NCBI GenBank assembly: GCA_036375215.1
Contig: DASUSH010000011.1
Coordinates: 1-12,413 of the forward strand
Reading direction: 5' to 3'
DNA: 12,413 nucleotides
Origin: DASUSH01 sp036375215
GTDB taxonomy: Bacteria > Actinomycetota > Thermoleophilia > Solirubrobacterales > 70-9
Under the pieces are notes generated by a model that did no database searches, was not told where the DNA came from, and saw only the letters and a list, made by a program, of their open reading frames with translations. Shown here in pieces: positions 1 through 5,816 of this stretch. Numbering within the stretch: the stretch's first letter is position 1; each line of letters starts with the position of its first letter. The translations under genes were made by a program, and so were the position numbers.

Positions 1-1044
1 GGCCTCGACATGCTGCTCGTCGCCGACCTCGTGCACCCGGGCGACTCGGTGCTGCCCGACCCGAATTTGCGCTGGCTCACCGGCTTCAGCGGCTCGAGCG
101 GCGCGGCGATCGTCGGGCCCGGCGTCGCCACTTTCGTCACCGACTTCCGCTACATCGAGCGGGTCCGCGAGGAGCTCGGCGGGTTCGAGATCTCCCAGGC
201 CGAGCGGCAGCTCGTGCCCGCGGTCGCGAAGCTCCTGCGCGGTCGCGTCGGCTTCGACGAAGCGCACACGAGCGTCAAGGTCTTCGAGGGGCTCCAGGAG
301 GAGCTCGACGGCTCGGTGGACCTGGTCCGGAGCGCGGGCCTCGTCGAGCGTCTGCGCCGCGTGAAGGACGAAGTCGAGCTCGAGCGGATGCGCGAGGCCG
401 CCCGCCTCGCCGACCAGGCGGTCGAGCGGGTGCTCGAGCCCGGGCTCGCCGGGCGCACCGAGCGCGAGGTCGCCGGCGCGTACGCCGCGGCGATCCGCGA
501 GCTCGGCTGCGAGCCCTCCTTTGCCGCGATCGTCGCCGCCGGGCCGAACGGCGCGCTGCCGCATGCGACGCCGTCGGACCGCGTGATCGGCGAGGGCGAG
601 CTCGTCGTCTTCGACCACGGCGCGATCTACGAGGGCTACTGCTCGGATGGGACCAGGACCTTCGCCGCCGGCGAGCCGGACGAGGAGTCGCGCGAGGTCT
701 ACGACCTCGTGAAGCGGGCCCAGCAAGCCGGGCTGGAGGCGGTGCGTGCGGGCGCGATCGGCAGGGCCGTCGACGCCGTCGCCCGCGACCTGATCTCCGC
801 CGAGGGTCACGGCGAGGACTTCGGCCACGGGCTGGGTCACGGCGTCGGCGTCGAGGTGCACGAGGCGCCGCGCCTGGGCCAGCGCTCCGACGACGTGCTC
901 GAGGCGGGGAACGTGGTCACGGTCGAGCCCGGCGTCTACGTGGCGGGGCGCGTCGGGGTGCGGATCGAGGACGTCGGGGTCGTAACCGAGGGCGGCTACG
1001 AGAACTTCAGCCTCACCGCGAAGGGCCTGCGCGTCGTCGGCTGA
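1..1044 (+). CDS. pepQ: Xaa-Pro dipeptidase/aminopeptidase (M24B), 5' end cut by window
   Basis: This is a cytosolic metallopeptidase of the pita-bread fold (M24B) that releases the residue before proline from peptides. The frame is open from base 1, and the three codons before the first ATG (position 10) read Gly-Leu-Asp. That continues the usual family N-terminus leading to the 'RWLTGFSGS' segment, so the real start probably lies upstream of the window. Counting from the ATG at 10, residues 1-115 are the creatinase-like N-domain and 120-344 the catalytic domain. All five dinuclear-metal ligands are visible: D202 (in FDHGAIYEGY), D213 (CSDGTRT), H277 (GLGHGVG), E306 (TVEPGVY) and E320 (VRIEDVG). 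H185 in the PHATPSD segment is the usual substrate-side histidine. The enzyme looks intact and active. pepQ is normally the immediate upstream neighbour of efp; here efp is 8.2 kb away. Whether it is PepQ (dipeptidase) or PepP-like cannot be decided from sequence alone. Confidence 0.93.
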   Translation, partial: GLDMLLVADLVHPGDSVLPDPNLRWLTGFSGSSGAAIVGPGVATFVTDFRYIERVREELGGFEISQAERQLVPAVAKLLRGRVGFDEAHTSVKVFEGLQEELDGSVDLVRSAGLVERLRRVKDEVELERMREAARLADQAVERVLEPGLAGRTEREVAGAYAAAIRELGCEPSFAAIVAAGPNGALPHATPSDRVIGEGELVVFDHGAIYEGYCSDGTRTFAAGEPDEESREVYDLVKRAQQAGLEAVRAGAIGRAVDAVARDLISAEGHGEDFGHGLGHGVGVEVHEAPRLGQRSDDVLEAGNVVTVEPGVYVAGRVGVRIEDVGVVTEGGYENFSLTAKGLRVVG

Positions 1045-1049
1045 CCGAG

Positions 1050-1079
1050 CGGCGCCCGACCCCGGGGCCGGCGCCGTTT
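1050..1079 (+). terminator. GC-rich hairpin with short T run, possible terminator of pepQ
   Basis: CGGCGCC (1050-1056) pairs perfectly with GGCGCCG (1070-1076). The 13-base loop contains a further self-complementary CCCC/GGGG (1060-1067), and TTT follows at 1077-1079. It lies six bases after the pepQ stop. The T tract is short, so it may be a weak or factor-assisted terminator. In DNA this GC-rich, a chance hairpin is possible. Confidence 0.4.
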
Positions 1080-1101
1080 CGGATCTCCTCGAGAGGGGAA
1101 C
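1076..1101 (+). promoter_or_regulatory. Possible SigB-type (general-stress) promoter of the MEDS/ATPase gene
   Basis: GTTTCG (1076-1081), a 14-base spacer and GGGAAC (1096-1101) resemble the actinobacterial/Bacillus SigB pattern GTTT-N14-GGGTAY, with one mismatch in the -10 element. The gene behind it encodes an RsbW-like ATPase, the class that controls such sigma factors, so autoregulation would make sense. The -35 element overlaps the tail of the preceding hairpin. An alternative reading is that GAGAGGGGA (1091-1099) is simply a ribosome binding site for the small ORF at 1112. Confidence 0.28.
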
Positions 1102-1111
1102 GTAACAACTG

Positions 1112-1162
1112 ATGCTTGGGCGCCAAGTCGATCTCCTCTGCGCGGACGAGCGTGCGCGATGA
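1112..1162 (+). CDS. Possible 16-codon leader ORF, coupled to the MEDS/ATPase gene
   Basis: ATG at 1112 opens a 16-residue frame (MLGRQVDLLCADERAR) that ends in TGA at 1160-1162. Its stop overlaps the ATG (1159) of the next gene as ATGA. A purine-rich GAGAGGGGA lies 12 bases upstream of the ATG. The arrangement would allow translational coupling, and the larger gene itself has only a weak GGACGAG as ribosome binding site. The peptide shows no recognisable motif. It may be a chance frame. Confidence 0.3.
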   Translation: MLGRQVDLLCADERAR

Positions 1163-2097
1163 TCTGCGAGCACGGCGACTCGTTCCGCCACGAGGCGCTC
1201 TTCTACGACGACGACGACGCCTTCCTCGACGGGACGCTCGAGTTCATCGAGGCCGGCGCCGCGGCCGGAGAGCCCATGCTGGTCGTCGTCGACTCGCGGA
1301 AGATCGGGATGCTGCGCGGCGAGCTGAACGGCGACACCGAGCAGGTGAGCTTCCTCGACATGGAGCAGGTCGGCCAGAACCCCGCGCGCATCATCCCCCT
1401 CTGGCGCGAGTTCGTCGACGCGAACGTGAGGCCCGGCGCCGGGGCGCGGGGCATCGGCGAGCCCGTCTGGCCGGCCCGAACCGCCGCCGAGCTCGCCGAG
1501 TGCCAGCTCCACGAAGCGCTCCTGAACGTCGCCTTCGATGACGGGGACGCCTGGTCGCTGCTCTGCCCGTACGATTCGAGCGCGTTCCCCGAAGACGTGC
1601 TCGAGGAGGCGCGGCGCAGCCACCCGGTGCTGACCGGCTCCGGCGGCGAGCTCGCCAGCCCGGCCTTCGACGCCGACGCCGTCCCCCGGCCCTTCGACGG
1701 CGAGCTCCCCGAGCCCGCGGGCCCGGTCTCCGAGCTTCGCTTCGGAGCCGCCGACGTCGCCGCCGCGCGCGCCTTCGTCATGGCCCACGCCGAGGACGCC
1801 GGGCTGGAGCGGGTCTCGATCGAGAACCTCGTCCTCGCCGTCAGCGAGCTCGCCACGAACAGCGTCCAGCACGCGACGGGCGCTGGCACGGTGCGGCTCT
1901 GGACCGAGGAGGACTCCCTGCTCTGCGAGATCCGCGACGGCGGCGTGATCGAGGAGCCCCTGGTCGGCCGCGTGGTGCCGCCGGCGGACGCGCTCGGCGG
2001 GCGCGGGATCTGGATCGTGAACCAGCTCTGCGACCTGGTCCAGGTGCGCTCGTTACCCCAGGGGACCGCCGTGCGCATCCACATGCGCCGCCCGTAG
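1159..2097 (+). CDS. MEDS-domain regulator with RsbW-like anti-sigma ATPase domain
   Basis: This 312-residue, two-domain soluble regulator is of a type common in actinobacteria. Residues about 10-160 match the MEDS (DcmR-type sensory) domain: it starts at 'FRHEALFYDDDDAF' and has the 'GEPMLVVVD' strand. Residues about 190-310 are a GHKL/HATPase_c_2 domain as in RsbW/SpoIIAB. Visible boxes are the N box ELATNSVQHA (E230, N234), the G1 box EIRDGG (D260) and the G2 box GGRGIWI (280-286). No histidine-kinase dimerisation (DHp) segment is present, so it probably acts as a serine kinase/anti-sigma factor of the partner-switching type rather than as a two-component kinase. The start at ATG 1159 is forced: no other in-frame start occurs back to the hairpin, and the MEDS domain begins a few residues later. 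No sigma factor or cognate antagonist is adjacent; the STAS protein at 4674 belongs to a different subfamily. The signal sensed is unknown. Confidence 0.85.
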   Translation: MICEHGDSFRHEALFYDDDDAFLDGTLEFIEAGAAAGEPMLVVVDSRKIGMLRGELNGDTEQVSFLDMEQVGQNPARIIPLWREFVDANVRPGAGARGIGEPVWPARTAAELAECQLHEALLNVAFDDGDAWSLLCPYDSSAFPEDVLEEARRSHPVLTGSGGELASPAFDADAVPRPFDGELPEPAGPVSELRFGAADVAAARAFVMAHAEDAGLERVSIENLVLAVSELATNSVQHATGAGTVRLWTEEDSLLCEIRDGGVIEEPLVGRVVPPADALGGRGIWIVNQLCDLVQVRSLPQGTAVRIHMRRP

Positions 2098-2113
2098 CGC
2101 CGGCCGCTGGACC

Positions 2114-3310
2114 TCAGGCGGGCGCGGGGGCCGGCGCGGGCTCCTTGCTCGCGTCGCGACGCAGGCGCAGGCCCACCAGCGGGTAGACGAGCGCCGAGAT
2201 GATCGCGGCGCCGACGAGCGCGGCGGCGGTGGAGGAGTGCATGTGGCCGGCGTCGACCGCCAGCGTCGTGATCGCGACCACGAGCGGCAGCTGGGTGGCC
2301 GAGAAGATCGCGAGCGAGATCCGGTCGCGGGAACCGAGCTCCTTGCGGTACAGGAGCAGCGCCGGAAGCCCGCGGATCACCAGGAAGAGCGCGGCGAACA
2401 TCGGCAGCTTCAGCATCGCCTCGGTCGAGGCGAAGAGCGAGGCGATGTCGAACTCCATGCCGCTGGTGACGAAGAAGAACGGGATCAGCAGGCCGTATCC
2501 GACCGCGGTCACCTTCGAGTCGAAGATCGAGATCTCGCGCCCGTGGAGGGTGGCGCGCACGATGATCCCGGCGACGAAGCCGCCGAGGAGCAGGTCCAGG
2601 CCGAGCTGGGTCGCGAGCGCGACGAGGCCGAAGACGAGGACCACGGCGAGACGGACGGCGACCTGGGCGCTGGTCTCGATCGTGCGCTCGAGGAGCGGCC
2701 AGCCGCGCCACGAAGAGCGCACCGCGAGCACCCCGCAGGTCACGGCGAGCACGATGAAAGCGATCAGCACGATCGCCTCGTGGATCGGGTTCGTCGTCGA
2801 GAGGATCAGGGTGATCAGCAGGATCGGGCCGAACTCGCCCATCGCGCCGGCGGCGAGGAGGAACGTGCCGAAGCGGGTCTTCATCTCGCCCGCGTCCTTG
2901 AGGATCGGGATCAGGGTGCCGATCGCGGTGGTCGCCATCGCCGAGCCCGTGTAGAGGAACGAGAGCACGAGCCCGAGGGCTGCGAGGATGCCGCCGAGGC
3001 CGTAGGCGAGCGCGAGGGAGAGCAGCCAGCCGATCGCCCCCAGCTTGATCGGCGCCCCCCGGATCCGCTGGAAGTCGATCTCGTAGCCGGCGAAGAAGAA
3101 GAGCATCCCGAGGCCGAGGTCACCGAGGAACTCGGTCGTGGGGTCGTTCTGGGCGAGGTCCGTGACCTCCGGCCCGATCACGATCCCGAGCACGAGCTCG
3201 ATCACCACCACGGGGACGGCGAAGCGTGGCGGCAAGAGCATCGCGGTCAGCCCCGCGATCGCGGAGATCGAGACGATGACGAGGACGGATGTCGTGTCGA
3301 CTTCGGTCAG
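2114..3310 (-). CDS. CPA2-type monovalent cation:proton antiporter (Na+/H+ exchanger family)
   Basis: This 398-residue integral membrane protein has about 12 hydrophobic segments and belongs to the Kef/NapA-like CPA2 family, which exchanges Na+ or K+ for H+. The family hallmark LGLGMLFFFAGYEID lies at residues 65-79. The charged site in the core helix is GAMGEFGPI, with Glu159 where many family members have the ion-carrying Asp. Arg313 in VIRGLP corresponds to the conserved basic residue of a later core helix. The protein ends after the last helix with a short Pro-Ala tail and has no TrkA-N or other cytosolic regulatory domain. Start: the frame has no ATG, GTG or TTG before the first helix. 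A CTG at 3310-3308 lies 4 bases after GGAGG and overlaps the ltrA stop as CTGA, so I chose it. The ATG at 3241 would remove most of helix 1. It is translationally coupled to ltrA and convergent with the MEDS gene, with a 16-base gap. Confidence 0.87.
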   Translation of the reverse strand: MTEVDTTSVLVIVSISAIAGLTAMLLPPRFAVPVVVIELVLGIVIGPEVTDLAQNDPTTEFLGDLGLGMLFFFAGYEIDFQRIRGAPIKLGAIGWLLSLALAYGLGGILAALGLVLSFLYTGSAMATTAIGTLIPILKDAGEMKTRFGTFLLAAGAMGEFGPILLITLILSTTNPIHEAIVLIAFIVLAVTCGVLAVRSSWRGWPLLERTIETSAQVAVRLAVVLVFGLVALATQLGLDLLLGGFVAGIIVRATLHGREISIFDSKVTAVGYGLLIPFFFVTSGMEFDIASLFASTEAMLKLPMFAALFLVIRGLPALLLYRKELGSRDRISLAIFSATQLPLVVAITTLAVDAGHMHSSTAAALVGAAIISALVYPLVGLRLRRDASKEPAPAPAPA

Positions 3311-4515
3311 CGTGCCTCCGGTGTGAAGCTCCCGTGCCGGACCCGGGCTCGCGCCTCGCCGTAGCGGCGGGTCTCGTAGGCGATCAGGGCGACGAGCAGG
3401 ACGGCGCAGGTCGCGACGATCGCGAGCGACGGGACCTCGACCGCGAGCGGGAAGAGCGCGAACAGCAGGAGCGCCAGCCCGAGGCGCTGGCGGTTCAGGG
3501 TGCGGACGTTCCGCCAGCGGAAGGCGACGTGGGCGAGGAGGTAGATCGCCAGCCCGCCGAGGAGGGCGAGCGCCGGGGCGTCGTCGAGCGGGTCGTCGAC
3601 GTGGCCGAGCGTCTTCTTCATGCCGAGGGCGACGAGCACGATCCCGGCGACCATCGGCAGGTGCAGGAACGAGTACGAGTCGCGCGCCATCTCGTTCTGG
3701 GCCTTGCCCGCCTCGGCGCGCTCGAGCCTGCGGGCGGCGACGAGCGCGACGACGTCGAAATACGTCCACCAGATCCCCGCGGCGATGACCATGCCGAGCA
3801 CCGCGGCCGCGATCACGCCGGCATCGAGACCGCCCTCGACCCCCGCCCCGATCGCGACGATCGACTCGCCGAGCGCGATGATCACGATCAGGCCGTGGCG
3901 CTCGGCGAAGTGGCGCGGAGCTAGTCGCCAGCCCTCGGAGCCGAAGAAGAGCGGGCCCGCCATGTCGAGGCCGAGGGCGAGCGCCCAGACGGCGATCCGG
4001 GCCCAGCCGTCGAGGAACGACGCTCCGACGAGGAGGCCGACGCCGACGGCCGTCGAGCCGACCAGGCCGATGACCAGCGAGTGGCGGAGCTCGGGCTGCT
4101 CGTCGCTCGCGATCCAGAACAGGCCGAGCTGGGCGAAGCGGACGGCGCCGTAGGCGAGCGCGAAGACGAGTCCCTCGTCGCCGAACGCCTGCGGCACCGC
4201 GAGCGCGGCGACCAGGAACCCGGCCATCGCCCCGAAGATGACGAGCCGGACCGCGCCCTCCTCGGGGTCGATCACGCTGGTGAGCCAGGCGTAGCCGACC
4301 CAGGCCCACCACAGGACGCCGAGGGCGAGCAGGCCCTTCAGGAGCCCCTCGAACGTCGGCTCCTCCGACATCAGCGCCGTGCACTGCGTGAGCGCGAGGA
4401 CGAAGACGAGGTCGAAGAAGAGCTCGAGCGGCGTCACCCGCTCCTCGGAGCGCAGCGCCGCCGTCAGCCGCCGAGCCCGCGCCGGGCCCTCCGCCTCGCT
4501 CGTCCCCGTGGCCAC
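3307..4515 (-). CDS. ltrA: Low temperature requirement A (LtrA) family membrane protein
   Basis: This polytopic membrane protein of 402 residues is largely hydrophobic, with about 10-12 segments. Family signatures are visible: ELFFDLVFV at residues 31-39 just before helix 1, ERHGLIVIIALGESIVAIG at 205-223, and the HLPMVAGIV helix at 285-293. LtrA was named from a Listeria mutant that failed to grow in the cold; its molecular activity is still not settled. Start: I chose GTG 4515 because AAGGA lies 7 bases upstream and the reading then begins right before the soluble N-terminus. An ATG 57 bases upstream (4572) would add 19 residues that look like non-coding sequence. The stop overlaps the antiporter start by 4 bases, so both form one transcript and may act together in cold or ion stress (inference). 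The gene is divergent from the SpoIIAA-like gene across a 158-base gap. Confidence 0.88.
   Translation of the reverse strand: MATGTSEAEGPARARRLTAALRSEERVTPLELFFDLVFVLALTQCTALMSEEPTFEGLLKGLLALGVLWWAWVGYAWLTSVIDPEEGAVRLVIFGAMAGFLVAALAVPQAFGDEGLVFALAYGAVRFAQLGLFWIASDEQPELRHSLVIGLVGSTAVGVGLLVGASFLDGWARIAVWALALGLDMAGPLFFGSEGWRLAPRHFAERHGLIVIIALGESIVAIGAGVEGGLDAGVIAAAVLGMVIAAGIWWTYFDVVALVAARRLERAEAGKAQNEMARDSYSFLHLPMVAGIVLVALGMKKTLGHVDDPLDDAPALALLGGLAIYLLAHVAFRWRNVRTLNRQRLGLALLLFALFPLAVEVPSLAIVATCAVLLVALIAYETRRYGEARARVRHGSFTPEAR
3315..3319 (-). promoter_or_regulatory. Shine-Dalgarno GGAGG deciding the CTG start of the antiporter
   Basis: On the minus strand GGAGG (3319 to 3315) lies inside the last codons of ltrA and ends 4 bases before the CTG at 3310. 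No ATG, GTG or TTG in the antiporter frame is near it. The CTG overlaps the upstream stop codon (CTGA), the same geometry as the ATGA/GTGA overlaps elsewhere in this window. Confidence 0.55.
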
Positions 4516-4660
4516 GACGCAATCCTTGCAAGTCGGCCAGCGACCCTTGACGTTGCGCGCGCCCCAGGGCACGAGCGCCTCGTCACCGTCGGCGCCATGC
4601 CGGCCGAACCTGAAATCGAGCCCGATGCGTGAGCTTCGCGGGGCGCTCGCCGGCCGGCGC

Positions 4661-4666
4661 TAGCCT
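4661..4666 (+). promoter_or_regulatory. -10 box (TAGCCT) of the SpoIIAA-like gene, probably leaderless
   Basis: TAGCCT (4661-4666) ends exactly 7 bases before ATG 4674, so transcription would begin at or next to the start codon. There is no Shine-Dalgarno sequence between them. A perfect 12-base palindrome, CGCCGGCCGGCG (4648-4659), abuts the -10 box and could be an operator, although such palindromes arise easily at this GC content. I see no clear -35 element. The rest of the divergent gap 4516-4647 shows nothing further I can support. Confidence 0.5.
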
Positions 4667-4673
4667 CGAACTG

Positions 4674-5060
4674 ATGATCGAGGAGATCGCCGAGATGCCG
4701 GCGGGGACGATCGGCTTCCGCGCCTCGGGCGAGATCGACGTCGACGAGTACAAGAGCGTGCTGATGCCGCCGCTCGAGCGGGCGGTCGGCGAGGGCCGCG
4801 TGCGGATGCTCTTCCAGGCGGGCCCGAATTTCCAGAAGTTCGACGCGGCGACGATCTGGGCCGACGCCAAGAACAGCGTCGACCTCGGGCTCCGCCATCG
4901 CGACGCCTGGGAGCGATCGGCGATCGTCACCGACGTCGACTGGATCGCCCGCGCGTCGCAGGTCTTCGCCTGGCTGGTCCCGGGTGAGCTGCGCGTCTTC
5001 CCGCTCGGCGGGATCGAGGACGCGAAGTCCTGGCTCGCCGACGGGCTCGCCACCGGCTGA
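4674..5060 (+). CDS. SpoIIAA-like / STAS-fold protein
   Basis: This is a small soluble protein of 128 residues with the pattern of the SpoIIAA-like family (STAS-related fold). An N-terminal 'MIEEIAEMPAG' leads into 'IGFRASGEI' (13-21); then come the LFQAGPNFQKFD strand/turn (46-57), the AIVTDVDWI strand (83-91) and the C-terminal PGELRVFPL...AKSWL segment (103-121). This family is widespread and poorly characterised. It lacks the phospho-acceptor Ser/Thr context of true anti-anti-sigma factors, so a role opposite the RsbW-like ATPase at 1159 is not supported. I chose ATG 4674 over GTG 4629 because family members begin at this point and a -10 box sits 7 bases upstream. It is followed 55 bases later by the lysozyme-like gene. 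Confidence 0.82.
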   Translation: MIEEIAEMPAGTIGFRASGEIDVDEYKSVLMPPLERAVGEGRVRMLFQAGPNFQKFDAATIWADAKNSVDLGLRHRDAWERSAIVTDVDWIARASQVFAWLVPGELRVFPLGGIEDAKSWLADGLATG

Positions 5061-5089
5061 ACGACCTCCTGCACGGCGAATCCCGCGCC

Positions 5090-5134
5090 GGAGGACTGCC
5101 GATGCGAAGCTCGACGTGCCCTTGCGCCCCCTGA
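5090..5134 (+). other. Ribosome binding site plus 10-codon frame ending at a C5 run: likely displaced start of the lysozyme-like gene
   Basis: GGAGG (5090-5094) is ideally placed, 7 bases before ATG 5102. That ATG reads only ten codons (MRSSTCPCAP) and stops at TGA 5132-5134 directly after five C (5127-5131). If the run held six C, the ATG would continue in frame into LKLPVAAIALAVLALAIPA, giving a normal signal peptide with a charged N-terminus. The alternative in-frame GTG 5116 has no ribosome binding site at a useful distance. Possible explanations are a base-call error in the C run, a real frameshift mutation, phase variation, or -1 slippage. Confidence 0.5.
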
Positions 5135-5580
5135 AGCTCCCAGTCGCCGCCATCGCGCTCGCCGTGCTCGCGCTCGCGATCCCCGCCTCCGCGTCGGCGG
5201 CCGACGGCGGCGTGTGCTTCGACTGCAAGCCGGACGAGCCCGAGGCCGAGCAGACGCCGACGCCGGGGGACGAGCAGCTCACGCTGCGCGGGCTCCGCGC
5301 CCTCGCCCGCGACGTCGGGTTCAAGAAGCCGAAGCTCGCCGCGGCGATCGCGATGGCGGAGTCGTCGGGCGACCCGCTCGCGGTCGGCCACAACAGGAAG
5401 CCCCGCTCGACCGACCGCGGCCTCTTCCAGATCAACTCCCGCTGGCACGCGGAGGTCTCCGACCGCTGTGCCTTCGACGCCCGCTGCAACGCCGAGGCGG
5501 CCCTCCGGATCTCCGACGGCGGCCGCGACTGGCGCCAGTGGTCGACCTGGCACTCGGGCGCCTACAAGGCGTACCTCTGA
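5116..5580 (+). CDS. Secreted lysozyme-fold / SLT-like transglycosylase, start uncertain
   Basis: This small exported protein has 154 residues if read from GTG 5116. It has an N-terminal hydrophobic stretch (residues 8-22) and a signal-peptidase I type site near ASASA-A (24-29). A short Cys-containing linker (C34, C37) and a Pro/Glu-rich stretch (40-52) follow. The catalytic part spans about 55-154: the helix AAAIAMAESSGDP carries Glu82, the expected general acid, and DRGLFQINSRW (100-110) is the lysozyme/transglycosylase core motif. C118 and C124 may form a disulphide. The likely role is cleavage of peptidoglycan glycan strands outside the membrane. The domain resembles resuscitation-factor and SLT folds, but I cannot name the exact subfamily. 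No cell-wall binding domain is seen. The start is doubtful: the good ribosome binding site serves an ATG at 5102 in another frame that would join this one with one extra C at 5127-5131. Confidence 0.78.
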   Translation: MPLRPLKLPVAAIALAVLALAIPASASAADGGVCFDCKPDEPEAEQTPTPGDEQLTLRGLRALARDVGFKKPKLAAAIAMAESSGDPLAVGHNRKPRSTDRGLFQINSRWHAEVSDRCAFDARCNAEAALRISDGGRDWRQWSTWHSGAYKAYL

Positions 5581-5600
5581 GCAGCTCGGACCGACCGCCT

Positions 5601-5731
5601 GGGACAGGCCGACCTGCCACCCGAGGGGTCTGACCCCAAAGGGACAGGCCGACCTGCCACCCGAGGGGTCTGACCCCAAAGGGACAGGTCGGGTCCGGCG
5701 CCCAGTCTGCCGCCCGAGGAGTCTGGCCCCC
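5601..5731. repeat. 40-bp tandem repeat, two identical units plus a diverged third
   Basis: The units 5601-5640 and 5641-5680 are identical over all 40 bases. A third copy begins with GGGACAGG at 5681, then diverges, and ends with CTGCCGCCCGAGGAGTCTGGCCCC (about 5708-5731), which matches the second half of the unit with several changes and some extra bases between. Each full unit contains a CAGG-CCGA-CCTG hairpin (5605-5616) and a perfect GGGGTC-T-GACCCC palindrome. The repeat lies between the lysozyme-like gene and arsR, and no ORF I believe runs through it. Adjacent copies without unique spacers exclude CRISPR. Confidence 0.9.
5625..5677. repeat. REP-like palindromes GGGGTC-T-GACCCC (5625-5637 and 5665-5677)
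   Basis: Two perfect 6-bp inverted repeats with a one-base centre lie 40 bases apart, each followed by CAAA. Similar GGGGTCnGACCCC palindromes occur as dispersed extragenic repeats in many bacteria, sometimes linked to Y1/RAYT transposases; no such transposase is in the window. They do not look like intrinsic terminators, since no T run follows on the plus strand. Confidence 0.6.
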
Positions 5732-5777
5732 GCTCCGGCCTGACCCGTCCGCTCCGGCCCGGGCGGGGGCGAGGCAT

Positions 5778-5806
5778 TTGTAATACAGCTACACAACTGC
5801 TAAGCT
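5778..5806 (+). promoter_or_regulatory. Promoter of the arsR-DUF2892-MMPL operon
   Basis: TTGTAA (5778-5783), a 17-base spacer and TAAGCT (5801-5806) form the best sigma-70-type promoter in the window. It sits in a local AT-rich island (5775-5817). The start codon at 5817 is only 10 bases past the -10 box, so the mRNA would have almost no leader. There is no Shine-Dalgarno sequence. Confidence 0.7.
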
Positions 5807-5813
5807 GTGCAGC
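5788..5813. promoter_or_regulatory. Imperfect inverted repeat over the -10 box, candidate ArsR operator
   Basis: GCTACACA (5788-5795) and TGTGCAGC (5806-5813) are inverted repeats matching at 7 of 8 positions, with a 10-base centre; over the whole 26 bases, 9 of 13 pairs match. The site covers the -10 box and the likely transcription start, the usual place for autorepression by ArsR/SmtB proteins. A second overlapping pair, ACAGCT (5785-5790) and AGCTGT (5803-5808), is also perfect. Confidence 0.55.
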
Positions 5814-5816
5814 GTT

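Noticed and set aside
2098..2113. Bidirectional terminator between the convergent MEDS and antiporter genes
   Set aside because: The gap is 16 bases; no stem with T run on either strand can be seen.
1203..2711. A 502-codon minus-strand frame across the MEDS gene and the antiporter
   Set aside because: It runs antisense to the MEDS/ATPase domain and through the antiporter in the wrong frame; Arg/Ser-rich with no domain.
2237..3364. A 375-codon plus-strand frame opposite the antiporter
   Set aside because: Very rich in Arg, Glu, Asp and His with no hydrophobic core; a mirror of the membrane protein's codons.
4547..4552. TTGACG as a -35 element in the ltrA/SpoIIAA-like divergent gap
   Set aside because: No -10 element at 16-19 bases downstream on the plus strand, and it is too far from the TAGCCT box at 4661.
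1159..5060. Partner-switching pair of the RsbW-like ATPase with the SpoIIAA-like protein
   Set aside because: The SpoIIAA-like protein belongs to a STAS subfamily without the usual phospho-acceptor context, and the two genes are 2.6 kb apart with opposite-strand genes between.
4464..5489. A 341-codon minus-strand frame opposite the SpoIIAA-like and lysozyme-like genes
   Set aside because: Low-complexity composition; both plus-strand genes show recognisable family motifs.
5601..5731. CRISPR array
   Set aside because: The repeats abut without unique spacers, there are only two full units, and no cas gene is near.
5731..5759. Direct repeat CGCTCCGGCC (5731-5740 and 5750-5759)
   Set aside because: Short and GC-rich; likely chance or decay of the neighbouring tandem repeat.
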